Source: Tolypothrix bouteillei VB521301 (lineage in GTDB: Bacteria; Cyanobacteriota; Cyanobacteriia; Cyanobacteriales; Nostocaceae). Taken from it: a stretch of 64,000 nucleotides of DNA. Location: positions 2,697,192-2,761,191 of the forward strand of contig NZ_JHEG04000001.1 in the NCBI RefSeq assembly GCF_000760695.4, read 5' to 3'. The notes beneath the pieces were generated by a model. It ran no database searches. It had not been told where the DNA came from and saw only the letters and a program-made list of their open reading frames with translations. The position numbers were made by a program, and so were the translations under genes. The first letter of the stretch is position 1. Every line of letters starts with the position of its first letter. Positions 55,034-64,000 of this stretch are shown here, piece by piece.

Positions 55034-55252
55034 ATGGATCGTAGGAAATGGTTTTTTCACAAGCTGTTAAATACTCAATTTTTAACAACTGGTATTTTGA
55101 CAGCTATGCTTTTGTTAACTCAAGTTGTAGCGGAATACCGACCCCCAGGCAATCAAAAACCACCAAGAACCAATACAGACTCATCAGGTACGAGATTTTT
55201 CGAGCAATTTCCAAACGTACTTAGTTATACTCTAAATGCTCCTATCCTCTAA
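55034..55252 (+). pseudogene. Short secreted protein, probable DUF928-type N-terminal remnant
   Basis: A 72-residue frame with a signal peptide (LTTGILTAMLLLTQVVA) followed by EYRPPGNQKPPRTNTDSSGT, which resembles the PP.G...P....GGGTR start of cyanobacterial DUF928 proteins. These genes often follow CHASE2-domain genes. The usual 150-200-residue body is missing, so this is likely a truncated relic; a genuine small exported protein is the alternative. GGAGG (55021-55025) precedes the ATG by 8 bases. Confidence 0.5.
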
Positions 55253-55373
55253 TTCCAGCAGAGGTGCCTTCGTTTTCACAAACTTCCCATAGAATTGCCG
55301 TCAGTTAAGTGCGACCAGTGTCAATATATAGATATTGGTGCTAAATTCAGCAAGAGGAAGGCAAAATAAGGCT

Positions 55374-56336
55374 GTGCAGATAACATTTCTAGGGACCAGT
55401 TCAGGTGTACCCACACGAGCGCGTAATGTTTCCAGTGTTGCTTTAAGACTACCGCAACGAGCGCAGTTGTGGTTATTCGACTGTGGCGAAGGAACCCAAC
55501 ATCAAATTTTGCGGAGTGACCTAAAAGTCAGCCAACTGTCCCGAATTTTTATCACCCACATGCACGGCGACCATATTTTTGGTTTAATGGGTCTGCTTGC
55601 AAGCTGTGGTTTGGCTGGTAGTGTGGAACGCGTTGACATATATGGTCCACCAGGATTAAATGACTATCTACAACTAGCTTCGCGACACTCCCACACCCAC
55701 TTTTCCTTCCCTATCAAAGTTCATGCTGTCCGTCCCGGAATTGTTTACGAAGATGATGAATTTATCGTGACTTGCAACCCCTTACATCATCGGGTCACCA
55801 CCTTTGGTTACCGAGTCACGGAAAAAGACCGTCCCGGACGTTTTGATGTTGAAAAAGCCAAAGAGTTGCAAATTCCACCCGGACGCATTTACGGACAACT
55901 CAAACGTGGTGAAACAGTCACTCTTGCAGATGGGCGAGTCATCAATGGCAAAGAATTGTGCGGACCTACAGAAATTGGGCGCAAAATTGCCTACTGTACA
56001 GACACAATTTACTGTGACAATGCAGTGGAGTTGGCACAGGATGCTGACGTTTTAATTCATGAAGCCACTTTTGCCCATCAAGATTCAGAGTTAGCTTTTC
56101 AGCGCTTGCATTCCACAACCACAATGGCAGCGCAAACAGCCTTAGGAGCTAAAGCTCATCGGTTGATTATGACACATTTCAGTCCTCGTTATGCTCCCGG
56201 AAATTCCATAGAGTTGAAGGATTTACTTGAAGAAGCTCGTGCTATTTTTCCCAAAACAGATATGGCTTATGATTTTATGACCTATGAAGTACCCAGACGG
56301 CGAGAGAAAGGAGAAAAATCATTTTCTAATTCATGA
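55374..56336 (+). CDS. rnz: Ribonuclease Z
   Basis: A 320-residue metallo-beta-lactamase-fold endonuclease that matures tRNA 3' ends. Motifs: [19 protein letters not shown], the metal-binding [32 protein letters not shown] and MTHFSPRY, all in order. GTG at 55374 gives the family N-terminus [11 protein letters not shown]; an upstream start at 55335 would add 13 unrelated residues. Monocistronic between a remnant on the left and a 700-bp gap on the right. Confidence 0.97.
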   Translation: MQITFLGTSSGVPTRARNVSSVALRLPQRAQLWLFDCGEGTQHQILRSDLKVSQLSRIFITHMHGDHIFGLMGLLASCGLAGSVERVDIYGPPGLNDYLQLASRHSHTHFSFPIKVHAVRPGIVYEDDEFIVTCNPLHHRVTTFGYRVTEKDRPGRFDVEKAKELQIPPGRIYGQLKRGETVTLADGRVINGKELCGPTEIGRKIAYCTDTIYCDNAVELAQDADVLIHEATFAHQDSELAFQRLHSTTTMAAQTALGAKAHRLIMTHFSPRYAPGNSIELKDLLEEARAIFPKTDMAYDFMTYEVPRRREKGEKSFSNS

Positions 56337-57039
56337 TTCGTAAAGACCTACTTTTTCAGAGCGGCTTAGGCGTTCCTTCTAGAGTTGGAGAAAGATGGAG
56401 CCTTTGCAAGGGATGAAATCTCCAAACTACCGTTGAGGTTGCGTAAGCCCTGCTTTTGAAGAAGGGGGGATTGAGTCTTATCTGAACCGTATTGGTATAT
56501 GATGAGGCCAAAAACTGAACATTTCATATAAATAGTGTTTCTAATTACTCTTAAAGGTAGGTTTCCCGCTTTCAAAACTTGACGATCCGCAAATCTTTAA
56601 AACTTTTTACAAAAACTTTAATTTCCAAAATTTATCAATTTAATATTTTTGAGATTTTCATTGTATTTCAAGTATGAAAATACACCTTTTACTATGTGTA
56701 GCTTACTTGGAAATATATATTTATCTGTATGATTGGCTGTCTAAATAGGTTTTTTAGTAACAACAAAGCAATACAAGAAAGATTATCAACAATATTATAA
56801 AGATTAAAAGAAAGAGTTGACGATTGAGATATTTTAACTTAGGTTGAAATGAAAAAGAAAAATGTTAGAGGTTGGATATTGCACGTGTTATTAGCTATAT
56901 CGACAATAATTCTTTATTGAAGATCCAACTCACTTACGCCTCATTTCTTCAGTAAGGAATTATAGTTCAGTCAAAAAACTGACAGATATTGTTCTCCCTA
57001 CAGTGTAAAAAATCATTTTGATATTAGAGGAACTTGATA
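56337..57039. other. Intergenic region, 700 bp
   Basis: No gene supported. Bases about 56366-56575 can be read as a 69-residue minus-strand frame that looks like translation of a dispersed repeat rather than a protein. The right half is very AT-rich and probably contains the promoter of the next gene; TAGAGG at 57025-57030 is its ribosome-binding site. Confidence 0.5.
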
Positions 57040-59313
57040 GTGACTGATATTGGTTTGGAACGTGGGAAGATAGTTTTAGTATCCCAAAAAAGTACGGTTG
57101 AAGTCAAAAAGCTCTCTAAACTTCTACTGCGTCGGCGCAGACAGATTTTCAGTGTTTATTGCATAGTCATGTCTTTGACAAGCGTTTTGGCTTTTATGAC
57201 AAAACCAACGTATCAAAGTTCTATGCAAATAATGGTTAGTTCTCGCTCTTCTGAGGGAGGACGGTCCAATTCCCTTCAAGAAGGAGTAGAAAACAAAGCT
57301 GTCGATCCTACTTTTGAAGTTATCGATCGCACTTCTCAGTTAAAGCTGATGCTGAGTTCTAGACTGCTACAAAAGGTTGTAGACTCCCTGCGATCGGATT
57401 ATCCGGATCTTACAGTAGAAGATATCCGAGGAAACGCAGGTAAACAGGGACGTTTAAGTGTGACGAAAGTAGAAGGGAATACAGAAAATAATAAACTATT
57501 GACTGAAATCTTTGAGATTTCTTATAAAGATAACGATCCAGTTAAAGCACAAAAAGTTCTTGTAGCTATACAGAAAGTCTATCAAAATTCTAAAATAGAA
57601 CAGCAAAAAGAACGTATTTCCAGATGGATTGCCTTTTTAAACGAGCGCTTACCCAAAGTTAAAAAGGAAATTGTTCAAGCTGAGACTCAATTAGAAAAAT
57701 TTCGGAAAAAACATAACTTACTTGACCCGGAAATACAAGGCAAAATCCTTTTAGAATCTCTTGCTGATGTCAGAAAACAGCTACGATTGACTCGCGCCCA
57801 ACTTCAAGATGCACAAGCGCGTTACAGCAATCTTAAAAAAGAAATAAATTCTTACCCTCTTCAGGAGATCGTCTCTTTTCGCCTGAGTCAATCGCCGCGC
57901 TATCAAACACTCGTCCAACAAATTCAAAAGACAGACTTGACTTTAGCTCAAGAACGACTGCGCTATACAGAAAACTCTCCTACTGTGCAAAAATTAATTC
58001 AGCAGCGCCAAAACCAAGTTGCTCTTTTACAACAAGAGATGGAGCAAACACTGGGAGAGAAAACTGAAGCACTCTCTGATACTTTACTGAAACAAAAGCA
58101 GTTGTTTGCTCCTGAATCTATCACTATAGAAGCACCTCTAGCCATGAAAGGTCAAAGAGTAGGGATGGATTCAAAACTGGTGGAAGAGCTTGTAGAAGTG
58201 CAGACAACTGTACTGGGACTCAGTGCTAATGAAAAGAGCTTGACTGAATCAGAATCTCAAATTCAGTTGGAACTTAACAAATATCCCGGTCTAATTGCAG
58301 AATACAACCGTCTGTTACCAGAAGTAGAAACTCATCGCAAAATCCTCGAGCATCTAATGACAACACAACAATCTTTAGGATTGATAGTCGATCGAGGAGG
58401 ATATGAATTGCAGGTCTTAGAAGAACCCCAGCGAGGAGCTTACCTGGGTAGCAATAGATTTCTTATCGTACTTATAGGGGCGCTAGTTGCTCCCATTTTA
58501 GGGATTGGAACTGCTGTACTCTCGGAAACTTTAAGTGATACCATCTCTTCTCCACAAGATTTACAAAATTTGTCCCATCTTCGTTTATTGGGAACAGTTC
58601 CAAAGCTATCATTATTGAGCATAGAGAAGAAACAATTCAGCCTGCCTTCTATTGTACAGAGAATATTGACTGGTTCGTCAACAAAAGCAGTGCTTGAAGA
58701 AGATTCCCTTCTTTGTTTTCAATCCCATGAAACCCTTGATATGACGTATCAAAATATTCAGTTAGGGTTTTCTTCTCCTTGCAAGTCTTTAATGGTAACT
58801 TCAGCAATATCAGGAGAAGGTAAATCAACTTTAGCCTTGGGGCTTGCAGTCAGCGCCGCCCGCATGCATCGACGGGTGTTACTGATTGATGCTAATCTGC
58901 GCGAACCCAATCTGCACAAAATGTTAGCGCTCTCGAATGATTGGGGATTATCCTTATTATTAGTTGAAGAAACAAACGCTTCTGCCAAACAATATGTTCA
59001 ACCCGTCCACCCCTCCATTGATGTTTTGACCGCCGGACCGATACCAGAAGACTCGGTTAAATTATTAAGTTCTACACGGATGAAAGAATTATTACAGTTT
59101 TTTGAGCAAAATTATGACATGGTGCTGGTAGATGCTCCTTCTATTCTTGGAACAGTTAATACCAGACTTATGGCTTCCTACTGCAAAGGAGTTGCGCTCG
59201 TAGGACGCCTCGGTCAGGTAACTTCTACCGAACTGGTTGAAGCCACGGAAGTTTTAAGTAACTTCAATTTAATTGGCATTATTGCCAATGGAGTTAATAG
59301 CTCAGTATATTAA
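57040..59313 (+). CDS. Wzc-like polysaccharide co-polymerase / BY-kinase
   Basis: A 757-residue protein controlling exopolysaccharide chain length and export. N-terminal Wzz domain with first transmembrane segment (IFSVYCIVMSLTSVLAFM), a long periplasmic coiled-coil (about 190-440), a second transmembrane segment (FLIVLIGALVAPILGIG near 485), and a cytoplasmic P-loop kinase: Walker A SAISGEGKSTLA, Walker A' VLLIDANLR, Walker B VLVDAPS. The C-terminal Tyr cluster typical of proteobacterial Wzc is reduced to a single terminal Tyr. GTG at 57040 is chosen (TAGAGG 9 bases upstream); TTG at 57034 is an alternative. Confidence 0.93.
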   Translation: MTDIGLERGKIVLVSQKSTVEVKKLSKLLLRRRRQIFSVYCIVMSLTSVLAFMTKPTYQSSMQIMVSSRSSEGGRSNSLQEGVENKAVDPTFEVIDRTSQLKLMLSSRLLQKVVDSLRSDYPDLTVEDIRGNAGKQGRLSVTKVEGNTENNKLLTEIFEISYKDNDPVKAQKVLVAIQKVYQNSKIEQQKERISRWIAFLNERLPKVKKEIVQAETQLEKFRKKHNLLDPEIQGKILLESLADVRKQLRLTRAQLQDAQARYSNLKKEINSYPLQEIVSFRLSQSPRYQTLVQQIQKTDLTLAQERLRYTENSPTVQKLIQQRQNQVALLQQEMEQTLGEKTEALSDTLLKQKQLFAPESITIEAPLAMKGQRVGMDSKLVEELVEVQTTVLGLSANEKSLTESESQIQLELNKYPGLIAEYNRLLPEVETHRKILEHLMTTQQSLGLIVDRGGYELQVLEEPQRGAYLGSNRFLIVLIGALVAPILGIGTAVLSETLSDTISSPQDLQNLSHLRLLGTVPKLSLLSIEKKQFSLPSIVQRILTGSSTKAVLEEDSLLCFQSHETLDMTYQNIQLGFSSPCKSLMVTSAISGEGKSTLALGLAVSAARMHRRVLLIDANLREPNLHKMLALSNDWGLSLLLVEETNASAKQYVQPVHPSIDVLTAGPIPEDSVKLLSSTRMKELLQFFEQNYDMVLVDAPSILGTVNTRLMASYCKGVALVGRLGQVTSTELVEATEVLSNFNLIGIIANGVNSSVY

Positions 59314-59358
59314 TTTATCTCTCTTCGGTATATAGTTTTGTCAAGCGGTTCCACTCAC

Positions 59359-60009
59359 TCACAAATAACCCTCTTTTTCTGCAAATTTTCGCATGCGAGG
59401 AAGACATTGCCTTTGATAAAAACTGCTTAATGTAGAAACTGACAAGCCAAATTCTATTGAGAGTTCTTTCCAACCAACTTCTGGTGGTAAGCGTTTCAAA
59501 ATTAACACTTGACAAGTCACATCAGAACGACCTTGAATGTGACTGCGGCTCAACTCTCCATCAGGATCGGTCTCGACCCATAACTTGATTTCTTCTAAAA
59601 TGGGAGGAACATCAGGTTCAGCGGCTAGGTTATCTACAGGATCGAGGATTTCAATATCCTCACCCGAGCGGGATTGGCTGAAATTTGCAGAAACTGTTCT
59701 AGCTTGTTGTCGTTGCTGATTGCGATAAAAGTCTTGCAATCTGCGTCTCAAGTAAACATTCAGCCAAGTCACAATACTACCTAGCTCGGGGTCGTAAGCT
59801 TGACCCGTTGTACTTTCACAAAGATTTCGACAAAAGTACAACCACGTTTGTTGCAGTGCGTCTTGGTAGAAGGGAGTGGTTTCTCTCCAGAGTTTACCGG
59901 ATGTCAAGCGAATAATCTGTGTCAGCCGTTTTTGGCGTTCTTGGCTTCCTGGGGGGTGTCCGCAGGCTTCCTCAACTAATCGGCGTATGAGTTCCTCCAA
60001 TCGATCCAT
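59359..60009 (-). CDS. Sigma-70-like (ECF-type) transcription factor
   Basis: A 216-residue protein: region-2-like segment (YQDALQQTWLYFCRNLCEST, IVTWLNVYLRRRLQDFYRNQ) and a C-terminal region-4-like helix-turn-helix (LPPEVGWKELSIEFGLSVST, LSSFYQRQCLPRMRKFAEKE). This type is found only in cyanobacteria as far as I recall and differs from typical ECF factors by a long acidic linker (EDIEILDPVDNLAAEPDVPP). ATG at 60009 is chosen; a TTG eight codons earlier is possible. It lies downstream of the large repeat protein gene on the same strand but beyond a strong terminator. Confidence 0.8.
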   Translation of the reverse strand: MDRLEELIRRLVEEACGHPPGSQERQKRLTQIIRLTSGKLWRETTPFYQDALQQTWLYFCRNLCESTTGQAYDPELGSIVTWLNVYLRRRLQDFYRNQQRQQARTVSANFSQSRSGEDIEILDPVDNLAAEPDVPPILEEIKLWVETDPDGELSRSHIQGRSDVTCQVLILKRLPPEVGWKELSIEFGLSVSTLSSFYQRQCLPRMRKFAEKEGYL

Positions 60010-60101
60010 AGCAATTTTTTGCAAAGGGAGCAATTTTTAGTATGGATCACAAAGGTATTTTATAGTACTACCCCCTGTCGCGATATTGGCAAGAAAATGG
60101 G

Positions 60102-60138
60102 TAAGAAAAAAGCCTCTCTTAACAAGAGAGGCTTTCTT
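60102..60138 (-). terminator. Rho-independent terminator of the 1041-residue protein gene
   Basis: AAAGCCTCTCTT (60109-60120) and AAGAGAGGCTTT (60124-60135) form a 12-bp perfect stem. On the minus strand the stem is followed by TTTTTTCTTAC. It lies 30 bp after the stop codon of the minus-strand gene ending at 60165. Confidence 0.9.
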
Positions 60139-60164
60139 CAAGTAAGCGGAGACAAACTTTTCAT

Positions 60165-63100
60165 TTAAGCAACAGCAACAGCTCCTGCAATTGCGGAAAA
60201 CGCGGCTGAGACGAGTGCTGTTGTAAACAACCACCAAGCTGCAGATGCGGCTGCTTTTCTGGTTTCTTCTGCTTGGCGTTGCGCTTGGCGTTTCACTTCT
60301 TCTAAGCGGTGCTGTGCTTCTTGCTGGATGCGTTCTGCTCTTTGCAAGACGCTGTTTCTTGCCCGTTCAATTTGGTCTACAATGCGGTTGGCATCTGCTT
60401 CTGAAATATCTTCACGGGAACTGAGTATTGCGACTATTGTATCGCGATTGAATGACCCCAAACGATCGCGCAAAGCTTCAAATCCTGCTTGGGGATCGTC
60501 GAACAATTTGCGAACATCGCGTTTAATGCTGTCGTAGTTTAATTCCGGGCGATCTAGGGAGTTGAGGTAATTGCGAATGCGAGCAAAAATTCCATCAATC
60601 ACATCTTGAATGCGCCGTTGAATTCCCCGCACTTGTTCGACAAACTGGTCGCGCACGGAAATCATGGTATCTGCAATTCGCGCTGCTTCCTCATCGCTCA
60701 AGTCTTCTCGCAATTTCAACAAAGTAATGATGGTGGAACGGTCAAATTTGGAAAGGCGATCGCTAAAGCTTTCCAACCCCACACCAGGATCGTGTAGCAG
60801 GAGTTGTAAATCGCGCTTGATAGCTTCAGGATTCAGTTCTTCCTTACCACTGAGGCGCAAATACTCTTCCAAATAAGTTTGGAAATTTTGCATCCGTTGT
60901 TGAGTGCGGGTCGCCAGACGACGGGGCGCACGCACTATATCGCGAATGGATGTTTGTACGGAATCGATGACTTGATTGACTTGCTCTTCACTCAAGTCTT
61001 GGCGCTGGCTCAACAACTTCACCAGTGTATCTCTATCTACTTGAGACAAACGACGGCGCAGTGCTATAGCTCCTTCTCTGGGGTTTTGCAACAGTCTATT
61101 TAAATCTCGTTGAATTCCTTCAGGGTTGAGCTCGTCTTTACCAGTGTTTCGCAGGTAATCTGCAATTGTTGTTGTGACAGAATCGTATTGTGCCTGAGCT
61201 TTATCTGCTACAGTTTTTGGTGCATGGCGAACGCTAGTCCAAGAATGTTCAACAGTATCTAAGATACGGTTTGCTTGGTCTTCGTTCAAATCTTGCCGTT
61301 GAGCCAGTAATTTGACTAAGGTATCGCGGTCAAAACGAGATAAGCGTGCTCTAATTGCAGAAACCCCTGTTTGTGGATCGTCCAGCAATCTCTTGAGGTC
61401 GACGCGGATAGCATCAGGATTGAGTTCATCTTTGCCAGTGTTCCGCAGGTAAGACTTCAAATTCAACCACAGTGTTTCTGCTTGATATCTCGCTTGTTCT
61501 GCCACTCCTTGGGATTCGATTAAAACTTGGTCTCTCTGTTTTTCTAACTGGTCAAGAATTGTATCTGCTTCTTCTGGGTAAATGTCATTCCGCTCTAACA
61601 GGGTTTCCCGCAATTCCTGACGGTCAAATTGAGCGAGTCGTCGAGCGAGAGTTTCATGGTCTGCGTCTGGGTCTTCGAGCAGAGCTTTGAAATCCCTCTG
61701 AATGCTTTCTGCAGTTAACTCTGACTTGGGAGTGACGAGGAGATAGCTTTCGACGCGACGTTGCAAGTCTTGTACTATCTCTCTTTCTTCTTCCGCAGTC
61801 ACTGCAACGATCGTTTCCTGGCGGACTGCTTCTAAGCGATCGCAAATACGCTGAATTTCTGCTTGAGTCAGCAGACCTCGCTGTTGCAGGATGTTAACGA
61901 AATCGCTTCTTTGAATTTGCTCCAACTCTCGCCGCACCGTTCCCGGATCGGCAGCTGCATCGTAAATAACTTCACGAAACTCTTGGGCGACTCGATCCGA
62001 ACTCAGTTGCCAAGTATAAGTGTTATGGAGGTAATTTTCTATATCAGCACGAATGGGGCTATACGGCTGCTTTGGTGTGGGCAGCCCTAATTTATCTGCT
62101 TGTTCTGATACTTTATCTTTAGCAGTGGTAAGAGCACCTAGAATTTTTTCTACATCTAAGTCAGATAAATCTGCACGTCCCATAACAACACCAGTCAGTG
62201 CCGTTATTGCTTGCTGTATTGTCCTCTGAATCGGACCGGGGGCAGTTTCTTGAGTCGCCCTTTGGTTTGCATCTTTTGTGGAACGCATTTCTTCCATCAA
62301 CCGATCCAGCTTGGCATTGAGTTCATCAGTCCTGCTGTGTCCCGGTGGAAGGGATTTAAGATAATCAGCCAACTCACCAAAACGATCTTGTAGCGGTTGT
62401 TGCTGACCTACGACCTGTTGCCAAACACCGTACAATGTGTCAGCAATACGGTTAACATCCCGTTTGGACAAGTCAGTACGGCTGCTAACCAATTCGACAA
62501 ATTTTTGACGGTCAATGTTGCGGAGCGCTGCACCACCTGCTGCTGTACCACCTGCGATCGCAAGTAGTTGCGGGTCTCTCAGTAGATTTTCAAATTCCCC
62601 TCTAATCCGAGACAAATCTAGTTCTGGTGGGCGCACCATATCTAAATAGTCTTCCACTCTATCGCGCAAAGTGGCGGGGTCAATAGCGTTACCCAACTCC
62701 CGACGCACAGCCGCCGCCGCCGCTTCAGCAGTTGAGACCACTTGCTGATTGACAGCCTTCGCTCCCAAAGCAGCAGTTGCAGTCCCCATAATTGACTGTA
62801 AGCCGGAAGTCGCCGCATTAACCAAAGAGCCCACTAAGGAACCAACTGTCGTTGAACTCACCCATACCAGCAGTAAAAAGTACGCTCCCCAAATAACCAA
62901 ACCCAGAATTGCGCCCAATCCTGGAGTTAAATCCAAAAGACTGAGCTTCACTGCTAAGAAACAAGCAATAGCAAGAGCAATGGTGACAGAAATTACTGTC
63001 CACAGGCCCACTGCTGTGCCAATTTTGCGGATGGTACCACCTACACTTCCTACCTCGTTGTGGTCTTTATCTCCATCTGAGTCTGAGGAACGACCTAAGT

Positions 63101-63290
63101 AGGAGATACCAGCTGCAACAGAAAGGTTTGTTAAAACCAGTTGCAGGGCAAAAGCTAGGATCACACCAGAAACCAACGCGAAAAAAAAGCGCGGTCCAAA
63201 GGTGATATCTGGCTGGTTAACAACTGGCTCTTGCGCCACCCAAAAGAATGACTTATATAGTGCCAGTACTACGTGCGTACTATGAAACAT
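60165..63290 (-). CDS. Large cyanobacterial membrane protein with seven internal repeats
   Basis: A 1041-residue protein of unknown function. Three or four transmembrane segments lie in the first 170 residues (FFFALVSGVILAFALQLVLT, TVISVTIALAIACFLAV, LGLVIWGAYFLLLVWV) and one near the C-terminus (AAWWLFTTALVSAAFSAIAG). Between them are seven repeats of about 75-100 residues with the pattern YLRNTGKDELNPxxI..DLxxLLxDP...RLxxFDRDTLVxLLxQR, then DL(S/N)E(E/D)QANRIxD; repeats 4-6 are the closest to each other. The predicted structure is mostly helical and amphipathic. Followed by a perfect terminator. The repeats suggest a scaffold or mechanosensor-like role, but nothing in the sequence fixes it. 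Confidence 0.75.
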   Translation of the reverse strand: MFHSTHVVLALYKSFFWVAQEPVVNQPDITFGPRFFFALVSGVILAFALQLVLTNLSVAAGISYLGRSSDSDGDKDHNEVGSVGGTIRKIGTAVGLWTVISVTIALAIACFLAVKLSLLDLTPGLGAILGLVIWGAYFLLLVWVSSTTVGSLVGSLVNAATSGLQSIMGTATAALGAKAVNQQVVSTAEAAAAAVRRELGNAIDPATLRDRVEDYLDMVRPPELDLSRIRGEFENLLRDPQLLAIAGGTAAGGAALRNIDRQKFVELVSSRTDLSKRDVNRIADTLYGVWQQVVGQQQPLQDRFGELADYLKSLPPGHSRTDELNAKLDRLMEEMRSTKDANQRATQETAPGPIQRTIQQAITALTGVVMGRADLSDLDVEKILGALTTAKDKVSEQADKLGLPTPKQPYSPIRADIENYLHNTYTWQLSSDRVAQEFREVIYDAAADPGTVRRELEQIQRSDFVNILQQRGLLTQAEIQRICDRLEAVRQETIVAVTAEEEREIVQDLQRRVESYLLVTPKSELTAESIQRDFKALLEDPDADHETLARRLAQFDRQELRETLLERNDIYPEEADTILDQLEKQRDQVLIESQGVAEQARYQAETLWLNLKSYLRNTGKDELNPDAIRVDLKRLLDDPQTGVSAIRARLSRFDRDTLVKLLAQRQDLNEDQANRILDTVEHSWTSVRHAPKTVADKAQAQYDSVTTTIADYLRNTGKDELNPEGIQRDLNRLLQNPREGAIALRRRLSQVDRDTLVKLLSQRQDLSEEQVNQVIDSVQTSIRDIVRAPRRLATRTQQRMQNFQTYLEEYLRLSGKEELNPEAIKRDLQLLLHDPGVGLESFSDRLSKFDRSTIITLLKLREDLSDEEAARIADTMISVRDQFVEQVRGIQRRIQDVIDGIFARIRNYLNSLDRPELNYDSIKRDVRKLFDDPQAGFEALRDRLGSFNRDTIVAILSSREDISEADANRIVDQIERARNSVLQRAERIQQEAQHRLEEVKRQAQRQAEETRKAAASAAWWLFTTALVSAAFSAIAGAVAVA

Positions 63291-63690
63291 TCTAATTCCT
63301 TCCTCGTATCGCTCACGTCAGTGGGATTAATAAAATTAACACTATGTTGTAATACCCAACTCTTTATGCTTAGAATCCTGGAATTTAGGTGTTTCAAGCA
63401 TCCCTCCAAAGTTTGAAAACTGACTCCAGCGAGAGGTAGAATTTATTCATCTAATGGGCGATCGACATCCAGTAACTGATTAAATTACCTACTTTCAAGT
63501 ATAAGAATTTAAAGAATGAATCTATTTCTTTGTTTTTCAAGAAATTATGATGAAAGTCGCTTGTATGTGGCTGGAAATCCATAAAAATCCCTTGTTATTA
63601 ATTCAGTCAATTTCTAAATGGCTAAATCATCAAAATTTTTATATTTTCAAAGAGGATTTGCAGACAATAATTTGACATCCTGTCATCTAT

Positions 63691-63708
63691 GTTACATTTA
63701 TTTACATT
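63691..63708 (+). promoter_or_regulatory. HLR1 element (RpaB-binding consensus)
   Basis: GTTACATT-TA-TTTACATT is a full match to the HLR1 consensus (G/T)TTACA(T/A)(T/A)NN(G/T)TTACA(T/A)(T/A), the recognition site of the response regulator RpaB upstream of high-light and photosystem genes. It lies 169 bp before the high-light-inducible gene start and about 30 bp upstream of the candidate -35 hexamer. Confidence 0.75.
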
Positions 63709-63736
63709 TACTTTTTTTGCACTCCCTGTAGGTGGA

Positions 63737-63764
63737 TTTCACTAAAAAATACAGCCAATATAAT
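63737..63764 (+). promoter_or_regulatory. Candidate promoter of the high-light-inducible gene
   Basis: TTTCAC (63737-63742) and a perfect TATAAT (63759-63764) with 16 bp spacing; the predicted start site near 63771 gives a leader of about 105 bases. Confidence 0.6.
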
Positions 63765-63876
63765 CGTCCGTGAGAGATGGGCGTAGTTTGTTCCCATTGG
63801 CAGAAAGCAGGAAAGTTTTAAGTAGCTACATTAAAGTCACACGGAACGATAAAAGAAAATTAAAGGGAGTCACAAA

Positions 63877-64000
63877 ATGGAAACTCGTCCTGCTACCGAT
63901 TTACCACCAGTTGCTACAGAATACAACGGCGTTGACCGTAATGCTTTCCTTTTTGGTTGGAACCCTCAAGCTGAGTTATGGAATGGTCGCTTGGCTATGA
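63877..64000 (+). CDS. High-light-inducible protein (3' end outside window)
   Basis: The first 41 codons are seen (METRPATDLPPVATEYNGVD, then AFLFGWNPQAELWNGRLAM). The end is the start of the chlorophyll-binding ELW-N-RLAM helix of the CAB/ELIP/HLIP family, with the conserved Glu and Asn-Arg pair. These single-helix thylakoid proteins bind chlorophyll and carotenoid and protect photosystem II assembly in strong light. GGGAG (63865-63869) lies 7 bases before the ATG. The HLR1 element upstream fits light-responsive control. Confidence 0.93.
   Translation, partial: METRPATDLPPVATEYNGVDRNAFLFGWNPQAELWNGRLAM

Larger units (their letters stand above)
63291..63876. other. Divergent intergenic region before the high-light gene
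   Basis: About 590 bp without a supportable gene. The right part holds an HLR1-consensus element and a good promoter (listed separately). The frame starting at 63770 in this region runs through the true start of the next gene in another phase and is not a gene. Confidence 0.6.

Noticed and set aside
56366..56575. Minus-strand frame of 69 codons after ribonuclease Z
   Set aside because: No ribosome-binding site or domain; looks like translation of dispersed repeat DNA.
63770..64000. Frame of 76 codons at the right edge
   Set aside because: It overlaps the true high-light-inducible protein gene (ATG 63877) in a different phase and lacks any family similarity.

Overview
The window is chromosomal DNA from a cyanobacterium, most likely a filamentous Nostocales-type genome. 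The octamer GCGATCGC (HIP1) is scattered throughout. Heptamer-type repeats (TTAGTNG, TTATCAG) fill many intergenic gaps. Many genes are cyanobacterial types: AMIN-TonB receptor, zinc-ribbon Ser/Thr kinases, CHASE2 kinase and a high-light-inducible protein. The species is not assignable from the sequence alone.

Region 1 (1-28188) is a hybrid PKS/NRPS locus with its own transport genes. Six biosynthetic genes run on the minus strand from 22645 leftwards past the window edge: PKS (ACP-KS-AT-AT-ACP), PKS (KS-AT-KR-ACP), PKS (KS-dead AT-DH-ACP), NRPS (Cy-A with embedded methyltransferase-PCP, Cys-like code), NRPS (C-A-PCP, Gly code) and a partial C-domain protein. Divergent on the plus strand are a TonB-dependent receptor behind a Fur-box-like promoter, an AmpG/RhtX-type MFS permease and a type II thioesterase. 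I read this as an iron-regulated siderophore system. The three PKS proteins together carry the domain programme of a 6-methylsalicylate synthase spread over three modules, followed by a Cys heterocyclisation module as in the pyochelin/yersiniabactin/micacocidin family. That product assignment is inference.

Region 2 (28242-39149) holds housekeeping and accessory genes: uspA-like, pgk, a NUDIX hydrolase, an unknown protein, speD beside a speE fragment, two paralogous Ser/Thr kinases, a broken HNH nuclease with its small partner, and a PaaK-like adenylate-forming enzyme.

Region 3 (39150-46095) holds a stop-interrupted PPR-like remnant, a CAP-domain lipoprotein, and a RelE-type toxin-antitoxin cassette sitting between two ~210-bp direct repeats. 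It continues with an acetyltransferase and two glycosyltransferases (surface polysaccharide), cobU, and two conserved unknown genes.

Region 4 (46381-54902) is a double-glycine peptide export island: three small precursor peptides, a C39-peptidase ABC exporter, an HlyD adaptor, a degenerate histidine-kinase-like membrane protein, a LuxR-type response regulator and a CHASE2 sensor kinase.

Region 5 (55034-64000) has a DUF928-like remnant, ribonuclease Z, a Wzc-like polysaccharide co-polymerase/tyrosine kinase, a sigma-like factor, a 1041-residue membrane protein made of seven repeats, and the start of a high-light-inducible protein gene preceded by a full match to the HLR1 (RpaB) consensus.
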